DNA from: Phytopythium helicoides
Taxonomy: Eukaryota > Oomycota > Peronosporomycetes > Pythiales > Pythiaceae
NCBI GenBank assembly: GCA_024867545.1
Contig: JANFNE010000012.1
Span: 372,001-436,000, forward strand
DNA: 64,000 nucleotides
Direction: 5' to 3'
Notes under the pieces: model-generated
Told to the model about the DNA's origin: nothing
Seen by the model: only the letters and a program-made list of their open reading frames with translations
The model's database searches: none
Part shown: in pieces, positions 10,801-22,200 of the stretch
How positions within the stretch are numbered: the first letter of the stretch is position 1
How the letters are laid out: each line of letters opens with the position of its first letter
Translations under genes and position numbers: made by a program

Positions 10801-12240
10801 CAAGGGAGGCAGATCGAGATCGGCTCTGGTGGTTTCGGAAACGTATATCTCACAAAGTGGTTAGACACGAACGTGGTCGTCAAACAACTGGAACCCTCGC
10901 ATTCTGTCGATGGTAAACAGACTTCAGTTTGGACAACTGCTGACTCTTCTCAACCTTCAACGAGGGTTCGACCTCACAAAGCATTGGGAGATGATGAACG
11001 GAGAATATTTAAGCGAGAGGTCAACATCTGGTTCCACCTCAGTCATCCGCATGTCGTCCGCCTGTTTGGTGCTTGCCATGTTGGGCCGCAGCCATTCTTC
11101 GTGTGTGAGTACGCGTCGAAGGGGTCGCTGGACAAGTACTTGTTGAAATACCCCGACGAGATCTGGAAGAAGCTTCATGAAGCCGCACTCGGTCTGCTGT
11201 ATTTGCATGAGCGTGGAATTGTGCACTGTGACCTGAAGTGCAACAATATCGTGGTGGGAAGCGACAAGAAGGCGAAAGTGACGGATTTTGGTCTGAGTTT
11301 GGCTGCGTCTATTGATGACGACGACATCAAAGACAAGAACGGAAAGAATATCACAGGTGCGTGGAATTGGTTGGCACCGGAGCTGATGCTTGGACACACC
11401 GATACACCAACTCGCGAGTCGGATGTGTTTTCGTTCGGCATGTGTATCATCGAGGCGCTCCGAGTGGTAGAGGCAGCACATGATAAACGCAATGTGCGAG
11501 AGAAGATGCCACCGCGAGTTCCATGGAGTGGCATTGAAGACAAAAGCGTCGTGAAAGCTCTTATGAAACGCGGTCAACTACCTTGTCGTCCGATTGGATG
11601 CACCGATGTTCAGTGGGAATTGGTCGAAAGAATGTGCAAGTTCAACCCACGTGAGCGGATCCAAATATGCACGGTTGTCGATGAATTGTCCGCGCTGGCA
11701 GGAATGCATGAGAGTGAAAAGCCGTCATCCGAACAGCCAACAAGTGTGTCTTCACAAACGGATATCTCGTCTTTGGCAGAGTCTGTCAGGAACCATATCA
11801 CTCACGAGCGAAGCATTCTACCAGATTCAGGAAGAGCTCATGACAAGATCTATCAAATTCATGAGCTACTGTGGACTCGAGTCGAGGATTTTCATAAACG
11901 TATTGATGTGCGAGTCGATGTATTGGATCAATTCGCGGTGTTTGCTGGTGATGCGCACTCGGCATCGATGGCGATATCATCCCACTCGGATTCACTGATG
12001 GACTTCACGGAGCAGTCCCTTCAAATCTACGGTCTTCATCGCCGACTGGACAAGTTGATATCTGCTGCATTCGTGAGGGTCGATGATATTGAGACAAGCG
12101 CCCACAACTGGAAGCTCAAGTGCTACGATGTCCTGGGAGTTGACTCATCCGTGGCTGCTCCGCTATTGTATGCTGGTGGTCAATCCACTCACCAAACTAA
12201 AGTTGTTGAGTGCGAGCTTCTTCCTGCCGAGCCAGCTTGA
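7846..12240 (+). CDS. ankyrin-repeat dual kinase (pseudokinase + TKL kinase)
   Basis: A 1464-residue protein, taken from the first in-frame ATG. Residues about 38-462 are 13 ankyrin repeats (pattern G-x-T-A-L-x-x-A-A-x-x-G-x-L-x-V-V-x-Y-L). Kinase domain 1 (about 493-755) keeps the VAVK lysine (522), the catalytic-loop Asp in HGDLRGNN (609) and its Asn. It has no glycine-rich loop, and its DFG is NFG (Asn at 627), so it is probably a pseudokinase. Kinase domain 2 (about 985-1285) has the full set: IGSGGFG (992), VVVK (1013), HCDLKCNN (1129) and DFG (1147). It has Cys in place of the HRD arginine, so it is a non-RD kinase. A helical region follows each kinase domain; both contain an LW...R and an LHRR motif, which suggests the kinase-helix unit was duplicated within the protein. 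The type is tyrosine-kinase-like, probably cytosolic signalling; substrate unknown. Decayed relatives lie at 14.8-16.1 kb and 35.3-35.9 kb. Confidence 0.88.
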   Translation: MLRGLVATAQDVGRRLIDAGIKWALSTVRGVVDLRESAVDDDGKSALILAARDGYLEGVKSLVGGGADVDAVENNGKTTLMIAVANGHLDVVKYFVDHGSDLNVTDNNGHTALMMAAERGNLEAVKYLIDHGADWKAAEYNGRTAWMLAAASGHLEVVKYFHECGADVNATEKNEQSAWMVAASNGYLDVVEYLIDHGANIYATEMYRQTALIIAAANGQLPVVKYLVGRGVDVDATEINGQTALMLAAAKGRLTVVKFFVDLRVNLNTANFDGWTALILAARHGHLDVVALLVDYGAEVDFTDNNGQTALMRAAANDHLPVVRYLVEHGADVKATDDDGDTALVIAAHYGELEVVKYLVSRDKNMSANDVNDTQRALIRAVENDRLEVVKLIIKFGADVNIADSHGQTALMIAAEYGNLEVVKYLLDHKADIKAVNRNGLKAVTVAAQHGHREVHRMLSRRASESAMALTDTISSSIVASSLSPSSLLVSPFDITVKRATDSDNSASDFIATWLDADVAVKLFVPDASNTTFYDEVTLWHQLRHPNIIKLYGACDIGHNLFVCELATNGSVVDYLKSSSPANRRPWKYLHHAALGLAYLHDRGIIHGDLRGNNILLGDDDQAKLANFGLSGSSNPKSGHETRGASRGFVGSMRWQSPEMLEGGKPTYASDVYALGVCVVEFITGEIPWQRFHEMTVRRAKMVWEPEDKYPPGQPAKVSLEHRGLIKQLCYRDPTLRLTASGCVHLFEELAKQEEDNNDDERIQPRTPQQVVSDGQYWKDELAKLWVKFQDVCNRGNATKRSGVYRSVIEDLQQLYAVFQETPQPQHLVEQMHSLLNDAVNLVQNVSQTALVIQLSSTRATGSSVHALHRRIAAVKTQLGIHQEQYQSPHSTTGDGAPHLAHETQMFISEISKTWLILDDLKTGEERATFLAYLHSEINEHGASYSIGQLEIMQQAYDDLKNRLDANEDFSTNLPVWFVPWYELSQGRQIEIGSGGFGNVYLTKWLDTNVVVKQLEPSHSVDGKQTSVWTTADSSQPSTRVRPHKALGDDERRIFKREVNIWFHLSHPHVVRLFGACHVGPQPFFVCEYASKGSLDKYLLKYPDEIWKKLHEAALGLLYLHERGIVHCDLKCNNIVVGSDKKAKVTDFGLSLAASIDDDDIKDKNGKNITGAWNWLAPELMLGHTDTPTRESDVFSFGMCIIEALRVVEAAHDKRNVREKMPPRVPWSGIEDKSVVKALMKRGQLPCRPIGCTDVQWELVERMCKFNPRERIQICTVVDELSALAGMHESEKPSSEQPTSVSSQTDISSLAESVRNHITHERSILPDSGRAHDKIYQIHELLWTRVEDFHKRIDVRVDVLDQFAVFAGDAHSASMAISSHSDSLMDFTEQSLQIYGLHRRLDKLISAAFVRVDDIETSAHNWKLKCYDVLGVDSSVAAPLLYAGGQSTHQTKVVECELLPAEPA

Positions 12241-12410
12241 ATCCCCATTTGTTTTATTGTTTCAAGACCAAAACTGCTGGCCACGGGGTATCAATCAGAT
12301 AGGATTTCAGCTCCAATAGCGACGCTCGTAAAATCGATCATCAAGAAAAGGAAAGCACACCACAACATAACAAAAATGAGTTTCACATTGGCAACCTAAT
12401 CAATCCTCAG

Positions 12411-14082
12411 TCACTCGATGAGCAACGCCTTCGCCTTCTGACCCTCGCGCTGAACATCCTCATCGAAGTTCGGGTTGACGCGCACACGCAGCGTCTGACC
12501 ACGCGATACCGATCCCTCCAGCAGCTTGATAGCCATCGGGTTCAGCAACTCGTGCTGGATCACGCGCTTCAGTGGACGAGCGCCATACAACGGACTGTAT
12601 CCATCGTCCGCCAGACGCTGCTCCGCGTCTTTGTCGACCTCCATCTTGATCTCGTTCTCCTCCAACAACTTGTCCACCTGCCGCAACTGCAGGTCCACAA
12701 TCGAGCGGATGTCCTCGCGACTCAGCCGGTTGAACAACACGAGCTCGTCGATGCGGTTCAAGAACTCGGGAGAGTAGTGCGATCTCACCACGCTCAGCAC
12801 CTCGGACTCGACCGTCGAGCTAGGAAGTCCCTCCGGAAGCGTAGACAACACGTCCGAGCCCAGATTACTCGTCAAGATGATCACCGTGTTGCGGAAGTCC
12901 ACAAGTCTTCCCTGCGAGTCGGTCAAACGGCCCTCATCCAGCACCTGCAGCAAGATGTTGGACACGTCACGATGCGCCTTCTCGAACTCGTCGAACAGCA
13001 CGACTTGGTACGGACGACGACGCACTGCCTCGGTCAGGGTGCCACCCTCTTCATACCCGATGTAACCTGGTGGTGCGCCAACGAGGCGGCTCACGCTGAA
13101 CTTCTCCATATACTCGGACATGTCGATGCGCGTGAGGGCCTGCGGAGTCTGAAAGAGGAACTCCGACAGAGCCTTCGTCAGCTCAGTCTTGCCGACACCC
13201 GTAGGTCCCAGGAACATGAACACACCGAGAGGACGGTTGTGGGCATGCAGACCGGCACGAGCCAAACGCACGCAGTCACTCACAGCAGACACAGCTTGAG
13301 CCTGACCGATCACATGCTGATTCAGATACTCCTCCATCTTCAGCAGCCGCTGCTTCTCGCCTTCCATCAGCGTCGACGCGGGAATCCCAGTCGCCTGAGC
13401 CACGACTTCCGCCACGTGATCAGACGTCACCGCACCTCCGAGCACAGAGCTCGTCGCCTTCTTGGACTCGGACGCCGCCGTCGCCTCCTCTTCTCGCGCC
13501 TCTTCTTCCTCGACCTCCTTCTCGAGCTTCGGGATGACCGAGTGAAGCAGCTCGCCTGCTCGACCGTAGTTGTAGTTGTTCTGCGCTGTCACCAGCTCGC
13601 GACGAGCTTCCTCCAGCTTGCGCTTCGTATCGGCGATCTTGTCTAGCCTACTCTTCTCACTGTTCCACTCGTCCATGAGCTTCTTGAGCTCCACGTTCGA
13701 CGCCGCCACCTCCTGCTCCAGCAGCTCCAGGCGCTTCTTAGACGCCTTGTCCGTCTCCTTGCGCAGCGCCTCGATCTCAATGCGGCGCCGGATGATCTCG
13801 CGGTCGAGCTTGTCGATGGGCTCGGGCTTGCTCTCCTGCTGCAGGCGCAGTCTCGACGCCGCCTCGTCCATCAGGTCAATGGCCTTGTCCGGCATCTTGC
13901 GCTCCGTGAGGTACCTGTCCGCCAGCGTCGCCGCCGCCACCAGCGCGTTGTCCGAGATGCGCACGCCGTGGTGCACCTCGTACTTCTCCTTGAGTCCTCG
14001 CAGGATGGTGATCGTGTCCTCGACGCTGGGCTCGGGCACCACGACGGGCTGGAAGCGCCGGGCCAGCGCGGCGTCCTTCTCA

Positions 14083-14117
<35 letters not shown>

Positions 14118-14693
14118 CATGCAGTGCAGCGAGCCCCTCGCGAGCGCGGGCTTGAGCATGTTGGCTGCGTCCGTGCCTCCCTCTGCGCCTCCCGCCCCCA
14201 CGAGCGTGTGCAGCTCGTCGATGAACAGGATCGTGTCTCCCTGCGCGTCGTCCACGTCTTTCAGCACGGCCTTGAGGCGCTCCTCAAACTCTCCGCGGAA
14301 CTTGGCGCCGGCCACGAGCGCCGCCAGGTCCAGCGACACTACCGTCTTGTGCTTGAGGCTGTCGGGCACCTCCCCGGCCGCCACGCGCTGCGCCAGCCCC
14401 TCGGCGATGGCCGTCTTGCCCACGCCGGGCTCGCCGATCAGGATCGGGTTGTTCTTGGTGCGCCGCGAGAGGATCTGGATCGCGCGCCGGATCTGCTCCT
14501 CGCGGCCGATCACCGGGTCCAGCTTGCCCTGCTTGGCCGCCTCCGTCAGGTCGCGTCCGTACTTGCGCAGGCTTTCGCCGCGCGGCACGTTCTCGGGGTT
14601 GATCCACGGCTGGTTGGGCGTCGACGACAGCGCGCGCAGCTGCAGGGGGCGCAGCGCCAGCGGCCGCAGCGAGCGCCGGCCCAGCGACAGCAT
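12411..14693 (-). CDS. CLPB: mitochondrial ClpB/Hsp78 AAA+ disaggregase
   Basis: A 760-residue two-ring AAA+ chaperone that threads aggregated proteins through its hexamer pore using ATP, working with Hsp70. The ATG at 14693 opens an Arg/Leu/Ser-rich leader ([20 protein letters not shown]) typical of a mitochondrial presequence. The protein then enters the first AAA+ module directly ([10 protein letters not shown]), so the usual ClpB N-terminal domain is missing, as in yeast Hsp78. Walker A motifs are GEPGVGKTA (about residue 87) and GPTGVGKTE (about 496). Walker B of module 1 is [10 protein letters not shown] and of module 2 is [11 protein letters not shown] coiled-coil middle domain lies between the modules (about 290-400), which separates ClpB/Hsp78 from ClpA/ClpC-type proteins. 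It is intronless and convergent with the ankyrin kinase, 170 nt away. Confidence 0.95.
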
Positions 14694-14777
14694 CAAGGAA
14701 GGAAAGTGGCTTGCGGGCGACGAGGCGAGTTGGCGACTGAGGTGATGGATGAAAGGTGCGCTTCAACTGCGGAGATG

Positions 14778-14790
14778 GAACATTCGAGAC
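14778..14790 (-). promoter_or_regulatory. heat-shock-element-like site upstream of ClpB
   Basis: GAAcaTTCgaGAC matches two full alternating heat-shock-factor units (GAAnnTTC) plus one with a single mismatch. It lies about 85 nt upstream of the ClpB start codon. The position and the gene's function fit heat-shock control. Occupancy is inference; the motif is short and could be chance. Confidence 0.4.
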
Positions 14791-14823
14791 GAATGGAGAA
14801 ATTACGCAGGTGAGCATGCAACT

Positions 14824-16020
14824 TCAACCGTGTGAGCTGGATGAAGGAACACGTCCAATCGGACGAGGAGGTAGTTGGTTGCGCTTCATGAGAGCTTTCA
14901 TGACGTCCCTGGCCTTGATGCCACTCCATGGAACTCGCGGCGGCATCTTCACTCGCCCCTTTAGTTCAGTCTGTGCCACAGCTGCCATTCGAAGCGACTC
15001 AATGATACATGTGCCGAACGAAGACACGCTAGTTGGTGCATCGGTATCTCCAACGATCGGCGCACACGTTTGGTGCCCTCGAATCTTCATCCACCGTTTC
15101 GCGAGGCTATGCAACTGGATTTGAGTATCGCTTGAGTTTTGTTGTGGGGTTTGGACCGGACTGCGGAGATCTTCTGTCGGGCCGAAGCATTCGACATACG
15201 ATCACTAGCAGATGAGGACTGCCGGAGAGTCACATCTTACAAACAAAACTACTTCAGCAATCGTTCCCACTTGATTCTCTGGCGTTTTTGCAAGAAACAG
15301 TCAACGATTAGTTTACTGCTTCCAGTCTTCAATCAACTACCTACCAGCCTACACCTTGCAGATCTTCACCACACCTGATCGTTCTCTGGATCTCAATGCT
15401 GCTTCCACGCAAACCACCGATCTTGGAAATCGACCAAGACAATGTTGATATTTTCTTGGTCGACGCTTCTCTCGAAAGTAGGGGAAGAGTTGGTCGTGGA
15501 TGAAAAGAACTAAGGAACAACCGAACGGCGATGTCATCGAATACGCTTAGCCAGCATGCTGGGGACGGTTGTAAGCCAGTAGTGTGATGCATGAGCAATG
15601 ACCTTCAGTTAGACTTTGCTAGTGTGATTGTTGCGGTCCATGAGGTGCGTCACGACGTCCTGGTGACTGCTTCGAGCAGCCTTCATCAAAGCTGCCCAGA
15701 TGTTGATGGTAGTTGCGTTTACATCCGCGCCGTGATCAACAAGATACTCTACAGCTTCCAAGAGATATTTCTGAGCAGCAAAAATAAAAAAAAAAACAAA
15801 AACAAAGCAGCCCATTCCTCGCTGGTATTAGCATTCACATTTGCTCCACTATCAACGAGATTCTAGACAATCTCCACGTGTCCTCGTCTAGCAGCCGTTA
15901 TCAAAGCTGCAGTTCCTTCGTCCGCGATAACAGTATTCACACCCGCGCCGCAATGAACGAAATACCTCACTACATCTAAGTCGCCACCCCAAACTACCGC
16001 GATTAGTGCTTTGATTGTGC
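14824..16020 (-). pseudogene. decayed ankyrin-kinase gene (inverted relic)
   Basis: The minus strand carries fragments in the same order as the intact ankyrin kinase at 7.8 kb. Ankyrin units lie at about 15609-16020, for example GGDLDVVRYFVHCGAGVN, an in-frame stop just before NLVDSGANVNA, and after a shift AVEYLVDHGADVNA. A kinase C-lobe piece lies at 14824-15114 (SFGTCIIESLR and MPPRVPWSGI, matching SFGMCIIEAL and MPPRVPWSGI of the intact gene). Stops, frame changes, an A/T-rich insert near 15780-15810 and the loss of most of the kinase show it cannot encode a full product. Identity with the neighbouring gene suggests a duplicated and inverted copy that decayed. Confidence 0.75.
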
Positions 16021-17027
16021 GTTCTTCTTCGCCGACGAACATGATAGCCGCCGTTCAGTTCATGGTACATGTACTAGCATCGAAGACTAGATCAACGAAG
16101 AATTTCACAATGACTGAGGCACCCCATCGTTCCGTGTCAAGATCCTCACTGAACTGTCTTCTCCATAACCAAACGAGGGAGTGTGTCCACCGGTCCTCTC
16201 CACCCAGTGCATGGGCGACACCCATGCATGAGCCTTTCTGACACATTAGCTTTTTTCAGCCCATCTACAGTAGATACCTCCTCAACACGCTCTCCTTCCT
16301 GTTGAAAGTTGCCCATGCGAACAGTGAAAAAAGCTGTGCCTGCCGACGGCTGCCGCTACTCAGTGTTTGTCGGTGTCGACCCAAGGTACTGCGCGGATGC
16401 GACTCTAACCAGAGACGCTCGAAGGTTCAAAAGCGAGTGCAAGCATGGCAGCAGCTCTCGATCAATGCTGGCAGGACGAGTCCTCCCTCGTTCGGATCAA
16501 CCCTCACGTAGAAAGCATCGAACAGAGCAACACGGCTACAATTCACCAGTGTCCAACGGCGAATCCGTCTCCGCGATGGCGCTCGTGACGGTCATTCACG
16601 CCTCAGGAACGCGCGCACCATCCTTTTTTGCCGCTTGGCGACGTTGAAGCTACCTCCTCGTAGCGCTCCGCACCTGATTACGCACGCCCTGCGTTGCGCA
16701 AATGGATTTTCCGCTTCCGCCAAAAAGTGCCTATACCCCCTCCCCACCTCCTCTCCCTTTGTCACTTCCAAACTCTCTAGCGCGCTCCACACCTCCATCT
16801 GGAGCGCCCCACCCGCGCATGTGTGACACGCCCGTCAAACCCCAACGCTGATTGCGGGAGGGAAACCTTCCAGGCCTTCAGTCGCCAAGAAGAAGCGACA
16901 GGCGCTCGCTCGCTCCTTGCTGCTTAGTGCTCGGCATCTCGAGCTCCAAGGCGGCCGCTCCGCAGCTCCAGCGCCAGCGCCAGCGTCTTCTCCAGCTTCT
17001 TGTCCATCTGTAGCGCGAGTCCCAGCG
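16021..17027. other. 1.0 kb spacer upstream of the FYVE-SYLF gene
   Basis: The left end may hold further eroded ankyrin sequence: a minus-strand VIVKFFVDLVFDAST near 16080-16110 resembles VVKFFVDLRVNLNT of the intact kinase. The rest is promoter and leader for the plus-strand FYVE-SYLF gene. The open frame into that gene extends upstream without an ATG. No other gene is seen. Confidence 0.4.
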
Positions 17028-19109
17028 ATGGCGCGGTTCTGCGCCGAGTGCGGCGCCGCCAACACGGGCGGCAAGTTCTGCTCCGAGTGCGGCACTCGCT
17101 TCGCGGACAATGGCTCGTTCGTGGGCTCTGCGCCGCCGCCACCGCCACCGCCGCTTCCAGAGAAGGCGGTGGCCATGGCGATGCCAGTGGCGGCGCCGTA
17201 CGCTGCGCCCGTGGCGACGGCGGCCGCGACGGCGGCCGTGCGGCAGTATCGACACAACCCGACGGAGCGCGGATCGTTCGTGGGCAACGGGAACGGCTAC
17301 GCGGCGGGGTATGCTGGCAGCAATGTCAACAGCCAGCCGCTGTCGCCGCCTAGACAGAGCAGCTTCACCAGCGCGTTCCGAGGGAAAAATGTGCCGCCAC
17401 CGCCGCCGCCACCGCCGCCGCCGACAGAGCCCGTGCCGACGGCTGCGACGGGAGCAGAGGCCCAGCAGTGCTATGAACAGTGCGTGTCGACGATCCGGAG
17501 TGCAAGGGGAGGGAACAACGAGCAGGGGGTGAAGGAGTTCAAGGCCAACTGCCGAGCCTTTGGGCTCAAGGAGATGGACGTCAAGCCATTCTACGACTCG
17601 CTCGTCGCGCAGCTGGGAGCAGAGGGCGTGCTCAACTTCGTGCCCTCGCTCGCGCGCCTCGTGCCGGACGATGATCGCCGCAAGGAGCTTATTGACTACA
17701 ACGCGCAGCAGCGCGTAATGTTCGCGTCGTCATCGGGTCTGCGTGACAGCAGCAGCTCGTCAGGGAGCAGCACTGGCCGGCCGTCTGCGTTTTCAAGCAG
17801 GTCCGTACCCCTTACTTGTGTGGGATGCTTGTGGTGATGACATGGGACTCATGCGGGCATGTTGCAGAGACTCGAGCTTCGCTTCTCAGAGCGGATATGA
17901 CCAGCAGCGCTCCAGCTCTATGGTTGGGGCCGCTCCAACCACTGCTGGCAAGGGCGTGCTCAAGAACCGCTACGCTGACCACCCCAACTGCGATGTCTGC
18001 AACGTTGCGTTCGATGTCACCAAGCGCCGTCATCAGTGGTAAGTGCAAATTTTTGGCTTGAAAATTTGACTGTGGAGTCCCACTCTGACGGACACAACGC
18101 ACGCTGTTATGATAGCCGACACTGCGGTCTCTTTGTTTGCAGCTCGTGTTCACCTGTTCGCCTGTTGGTCCCTCCGGGCAGGCAAATCGAAGGTGCCAAG
18201 GGCTACGATCCATCTGTTCCTCAGCGCGTGTGCATCCAGTGTGCACCGCAGCTGCACCCAATGCAAGATGAGCTCGTGGCACAATACGCGCAGTCACAGT
18301 CAGACAATGTCCACGAGGCGCGCGGTAGAATTCACGTGCCATTTACCACATCTCTGCAAAAAGAATGCCAAAACGCAGCGGACATCCTCGGCAACTTTTT
18401 CCGCGACGAGTGGGGTGCAGCAAGTGACCGTGCGATTCCCGTCGCTATTTTGCAGAAGGCTCATGGTCTGGCGATCATGACGGTGGTTAAGGCTGGGTTC
18501 CTTGTGACGGGCAAAATTGGTACTGGTCTCGTGGTTGCCAAGCTACCGGATGGATCGTGGTCAGCACCTTCTGCGATTGGCACTTTCGGATTGAGTGGTG
18601 GCTTCGAGATCGGTGGCGAGCTCATCGAGCTGATGATTGTTCTCGGCTCTGAGGGAGCTGTCAAGGTATTCCACAAGCCGCAAGTGAACCTTGGCGCTGG
18701 ACTAGACGTTGCCGTAGGCCCGTTCGGTCGCTCCGCAGAAGCTGCTGCTGCCGTCAGTACGAGCGGTCTGAACGCTAACTACAGCTATTCGATCAGCAAG
18801 GGGTTCTTCGCGGGCATTTCGCTTCAAGGTGCAATTATTGCGACGCGCAGTGACCTGAACCGCAAATTCTACGGTCGCGACCTTCAGCCAAGCGACTTGC
18901 TGAGTGGCTACGTGGAGCAGCCAAACGCCGCTCGACCGCTGTACGAGGCTATCGATAACGCGATGCGAGGCATTGAGAACCACAAGCAGGAGTCTCAGCG
19001 CCGGTCGTCTATCATGGGTCCATGCCGTTTGTGCAACTGCCCCATGTTTGTGGCGCATACGACACAAGTGTGGAACAAGAACTGCAAAACTTGCAAGCAC
19101 ATTCACTAA
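17028..19109 (+). CDS. FYVE-SYLF protein with zinc ribbon (3 exons)
   Basis: Three exons, 17028-17800, 17868-18038 and 18116-19109, give 645 residues. Introns of 67 and 77 nt have GT/AG ends, and the second splice restores the FYVE core RRHQCRHCG, which supports the model. Order: N-terminal zinc ribbon (CAEC...CSEC, residues 5-25); a Pro-rich linker with two polyproline runs; a helical domain (about 143-240) resembling the C-terminal helical region of Hel2/ZNF598 proteins; a FYVE finger (about 290-365; CDVC, CRHC, CSSC, CIQC); then a SYLF domain (about 400-610; AHGLAIMTVVKAGFLVTGKIGTG and SLQGAIIATR). A Cys-rich tail (CRLCNC, CKTC) ends it. FYVE fingers bind PI3P on endosomes, and SYLF domains (Ysc84/SH3YL1) bind phosphoinositides and actin. 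It is probably an endosome or actin adaptor. A Lys/Arg-rich KRRHQCR gives it the canonical FYVE basic patch, unlike the arrayed genes. Confidence 0.9.
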
Positions 19110-19239
19110 ACGATCACCCATCAGAGAAGAAAGCGACAGCGATGCCCTGCAACACAATACAAGTAGTGTTTGGTGTGATGAAACATATCTTCTTCTATTG
19201 CACATGCATTTTGTACATCCACTACAGTTTATCGATCAA

Positions 19240-22200
19240 TCAGCTGGTAGCTTCGACACCTGCCCATATTCGTCGTTGAAATCGGGCGAGTGATGTATCG
19301 TCCGAGGCGTTTGGCTCTGGTATCTTACCATGCCGCCATGACGACTCGAGGCTGCTGGAAGCTCGTTGAAGACTGCCACTGAGTACTCGCAGGAGCTGTG
19401 CATGCCATTCTACTTGAATCTGAAGGTTTCCGCCCTCTTTTGGTTCAACGGAAAGCACCCAGTCGGTTACGAGGTCAGCAAAGCAACGTATCCGATGCTC
19501 ATCAAATGGGTGTAACAGCCCAACAGCTGCCTCCAGCATCTTGCCAACACGCCCGATCGTTGCCTCAATTGTCGAAAATGAGGATTCTGGAGATGAGGAT
19601 TTCTTCATCGGCAAGAATAGAAGTTGCAAACACGAACTCGTCATTCTGTACAACGCATCCCAGATAAGTGCCTTGTCTGCACTCGCCAACTCTGCAGGCA
19701 GCTCGGCAAACTCGCGAAGTGCCCGAGTGAATGCCGATACTCTTCGTGTCACTCCAGAACTCTGACGAACCCACCAATCTTTCCTCGATGTACGCACTAA
19801 CCGCGACAGCTCAGCGCTGGTTTGCCTCAAGCACGACAGAAGCTCTTGACGCGCTGCCTCGTCCTCATCGCCGACGTTGTCGTCAAATGCACTCGCCAAT
19901 GCTCGTGTGATGTTTCCACTGTCTTCATTTAAACTCGCTGCTAGAGCTCTGGGAGGACTTGGCTCGGATGAAGTCGCGTTTGGTTCGCGCAGAATCGTCT
20001 TGTTACGAAGAGCAACGCGCTTTACAAATGCAGTTCGCGACGACTTCGGGGTGAGTGTTTGAAGAGCTGAGTGGGCTCGCAAAACTGCAATTGCAACGGT
20101 TGACTGAATCATGGTTGGATGCGTTGACGGTGGGACAAGTGGCGGTACTGCAGCTCGAACACGAGTGTTTCCGAGTGCAAGCGCTTCGCCAAGCGCTATT
20201 CCAGCGGTCGAAGCTATTTCTTGTGGCATCTCCTTCTCCATCAGCTCTCGGTACCGCCTTCTTGCACTTGCTGCTTCTTCTGATGCAATCTGTGCCTTGT
20301 CGATTGAAGCAAGTCCACTGGCTTCAACATTCCGGTCAACAAAGGAGTCAGCCCGCGGGCAAACTATGGTTTCCACGACGTGATTACAAACGTTGGTAGC
20401 GACAGCGTCTACCACGAATTCGACCACGCTCTTCAGTTTTGGTGAGCTCTTGAAGACAGCTACCGTCAGTACATCATCATAGTCTGGGTGAGTGTCATCG
20501 GCATGATCTTCGCCATCTCCACTGCTGGACGGGGTGTCGGATGTCTTCTCGGAATCTTTTTCTGGTCGCTTTACTGGGCTCGCCTCGCGCCGATCGTTGT
20601 CTAACTGGTTGTTGACGCCTTCCTCAAAGAACGAATTCTTCCTTGGAGCATTTTTGTCAATGATCACTTGAAGTGGACGCAGCTTTCGGATCGGATGTGG
20701 GCGAGCTGCAGTACCATGCGCCGTCAGCGCTCCTTTCATGTCACCGACGCTTCCCGCTCGCCTTGGACCTGCCAATCGAAGCGAAGGTACAGATCGCGCC
20801 TGGATGAAGGCTCGCAAATCGTCCAACTCACTGATGCACGTTTGAATGAACACCTGGTTGTACAAAAATGGTAGTGCGTCGTCCCCAGAAAGACCGTCAT
20901 CCTCGGGTCCAGCTTTACCACTCGATTGCAGTGCTAAGCGAACGGAGACTGGTGGCAAAAAGTCGGCCCTTTGAGAATCAGGTTGAAGTCCAAACTCGAC
21001 GAGGTCGATCTCCAGCGTCTGGAAAATCCGCTCGATCTGGAAGGCAACATGTAAACCAACTTCGCCGAGGGCCTTGAGTCGTGGCGAGTAGTACAAGTGA
21101 GAGAGCAGAACAAAAAGCTGCTGATAGTAGCTCGTTGCTGAAGAGAGCTTGTCGAGCGACAGCATGCACAGAAAGTCGCTAAGCCACGGGATACACTTGA
21201 CAATTGAATTCGACACGATACTGTCTTCGAGAAGTTTCTTGACATCGACGCTCCTCATGCCAGATGTTGCAACCTCCAGGGTGCTTATCCCTTCTCGTTT
21301 GGCTGCAGTAAAAGCGCTGTTGTCTTCGTCTCGTGCTGAAATGGAAGACGACATGTGCCATAGAGGTGAAAAGCGCAAGTACCCAAGGAACTTAGCAGCT
21401 ACTTTTAGCTTCAATACATCTTCTGTGAACGTCTTGCGCGGATCGCGTTGCAGGCTTCGTGAAGTCCACATGTTGATAAACTGCCACTCCAAATGGTGAA
21501 TAACAAGTCGCGAGAACTCGTAGCTGTCACAGCTATGCAAAAAGTGGAAAAAGAAGAGCTGACTATCCGCGAGGAGATTTCGAACACGTGACAGAGCAGC
21601 AGTGATGCTGTCTACGACTGATGCTGAGGACTGGTTTGTATCACTCTGGCCTCGGTCATTCCGATTTGGCGCGTTCGAGGGTTTCCCTTGGTTTTGACTC
21701 CAGCGGTTGTTGTTACTAGGGGCTTTGCCTTGCCGCATCATCCCACCGCCATTACCACTGTTACCCCCTCCTTTTAGGGCGGGTGTTGGCTTACTGCTCG
21801 GAGTCGTCGACGGTGACGATGATGATGGCTTTTGGCTTGTGAAACGACGGTGCAATTTTCGCAGTCGATCCGGGTTCTTGCCAACAAGCTTATCTTCCAT
21901 GATTTTCAGCACCAAGTCTTTATCGCTTTCGCCGAGTGGGTTGGAGCCGACTTGAATGAGCTCCATCACAAAGAATTTAGCAAACCACCACCGGTTTTCT
22001 GGGGAGACTTCAGCAAGCAGCGATCTAGCCGCTTCGATCGCATTTGAGGCAACATTCGCGTTTTCGATGCCCGTCAGACTGTGCTGCTGTTTCTGAAACT
22101 GCCTCAGCAAGTTGAGAAAGCTGTCTCGGACCTTTTCGCGGTTCGTATAAAGCAGTGCATCCGCTGGCGAGCGATAGTGCAACCGGGAATCCGTCTCTTC

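Noticed and set aside
12552..14813. Long plus-strand frames of 364, 389 and 281 codons
   Set aside because: Antisense to ClpB, whose AAA+ motifs are unmistakable on the minus strand.
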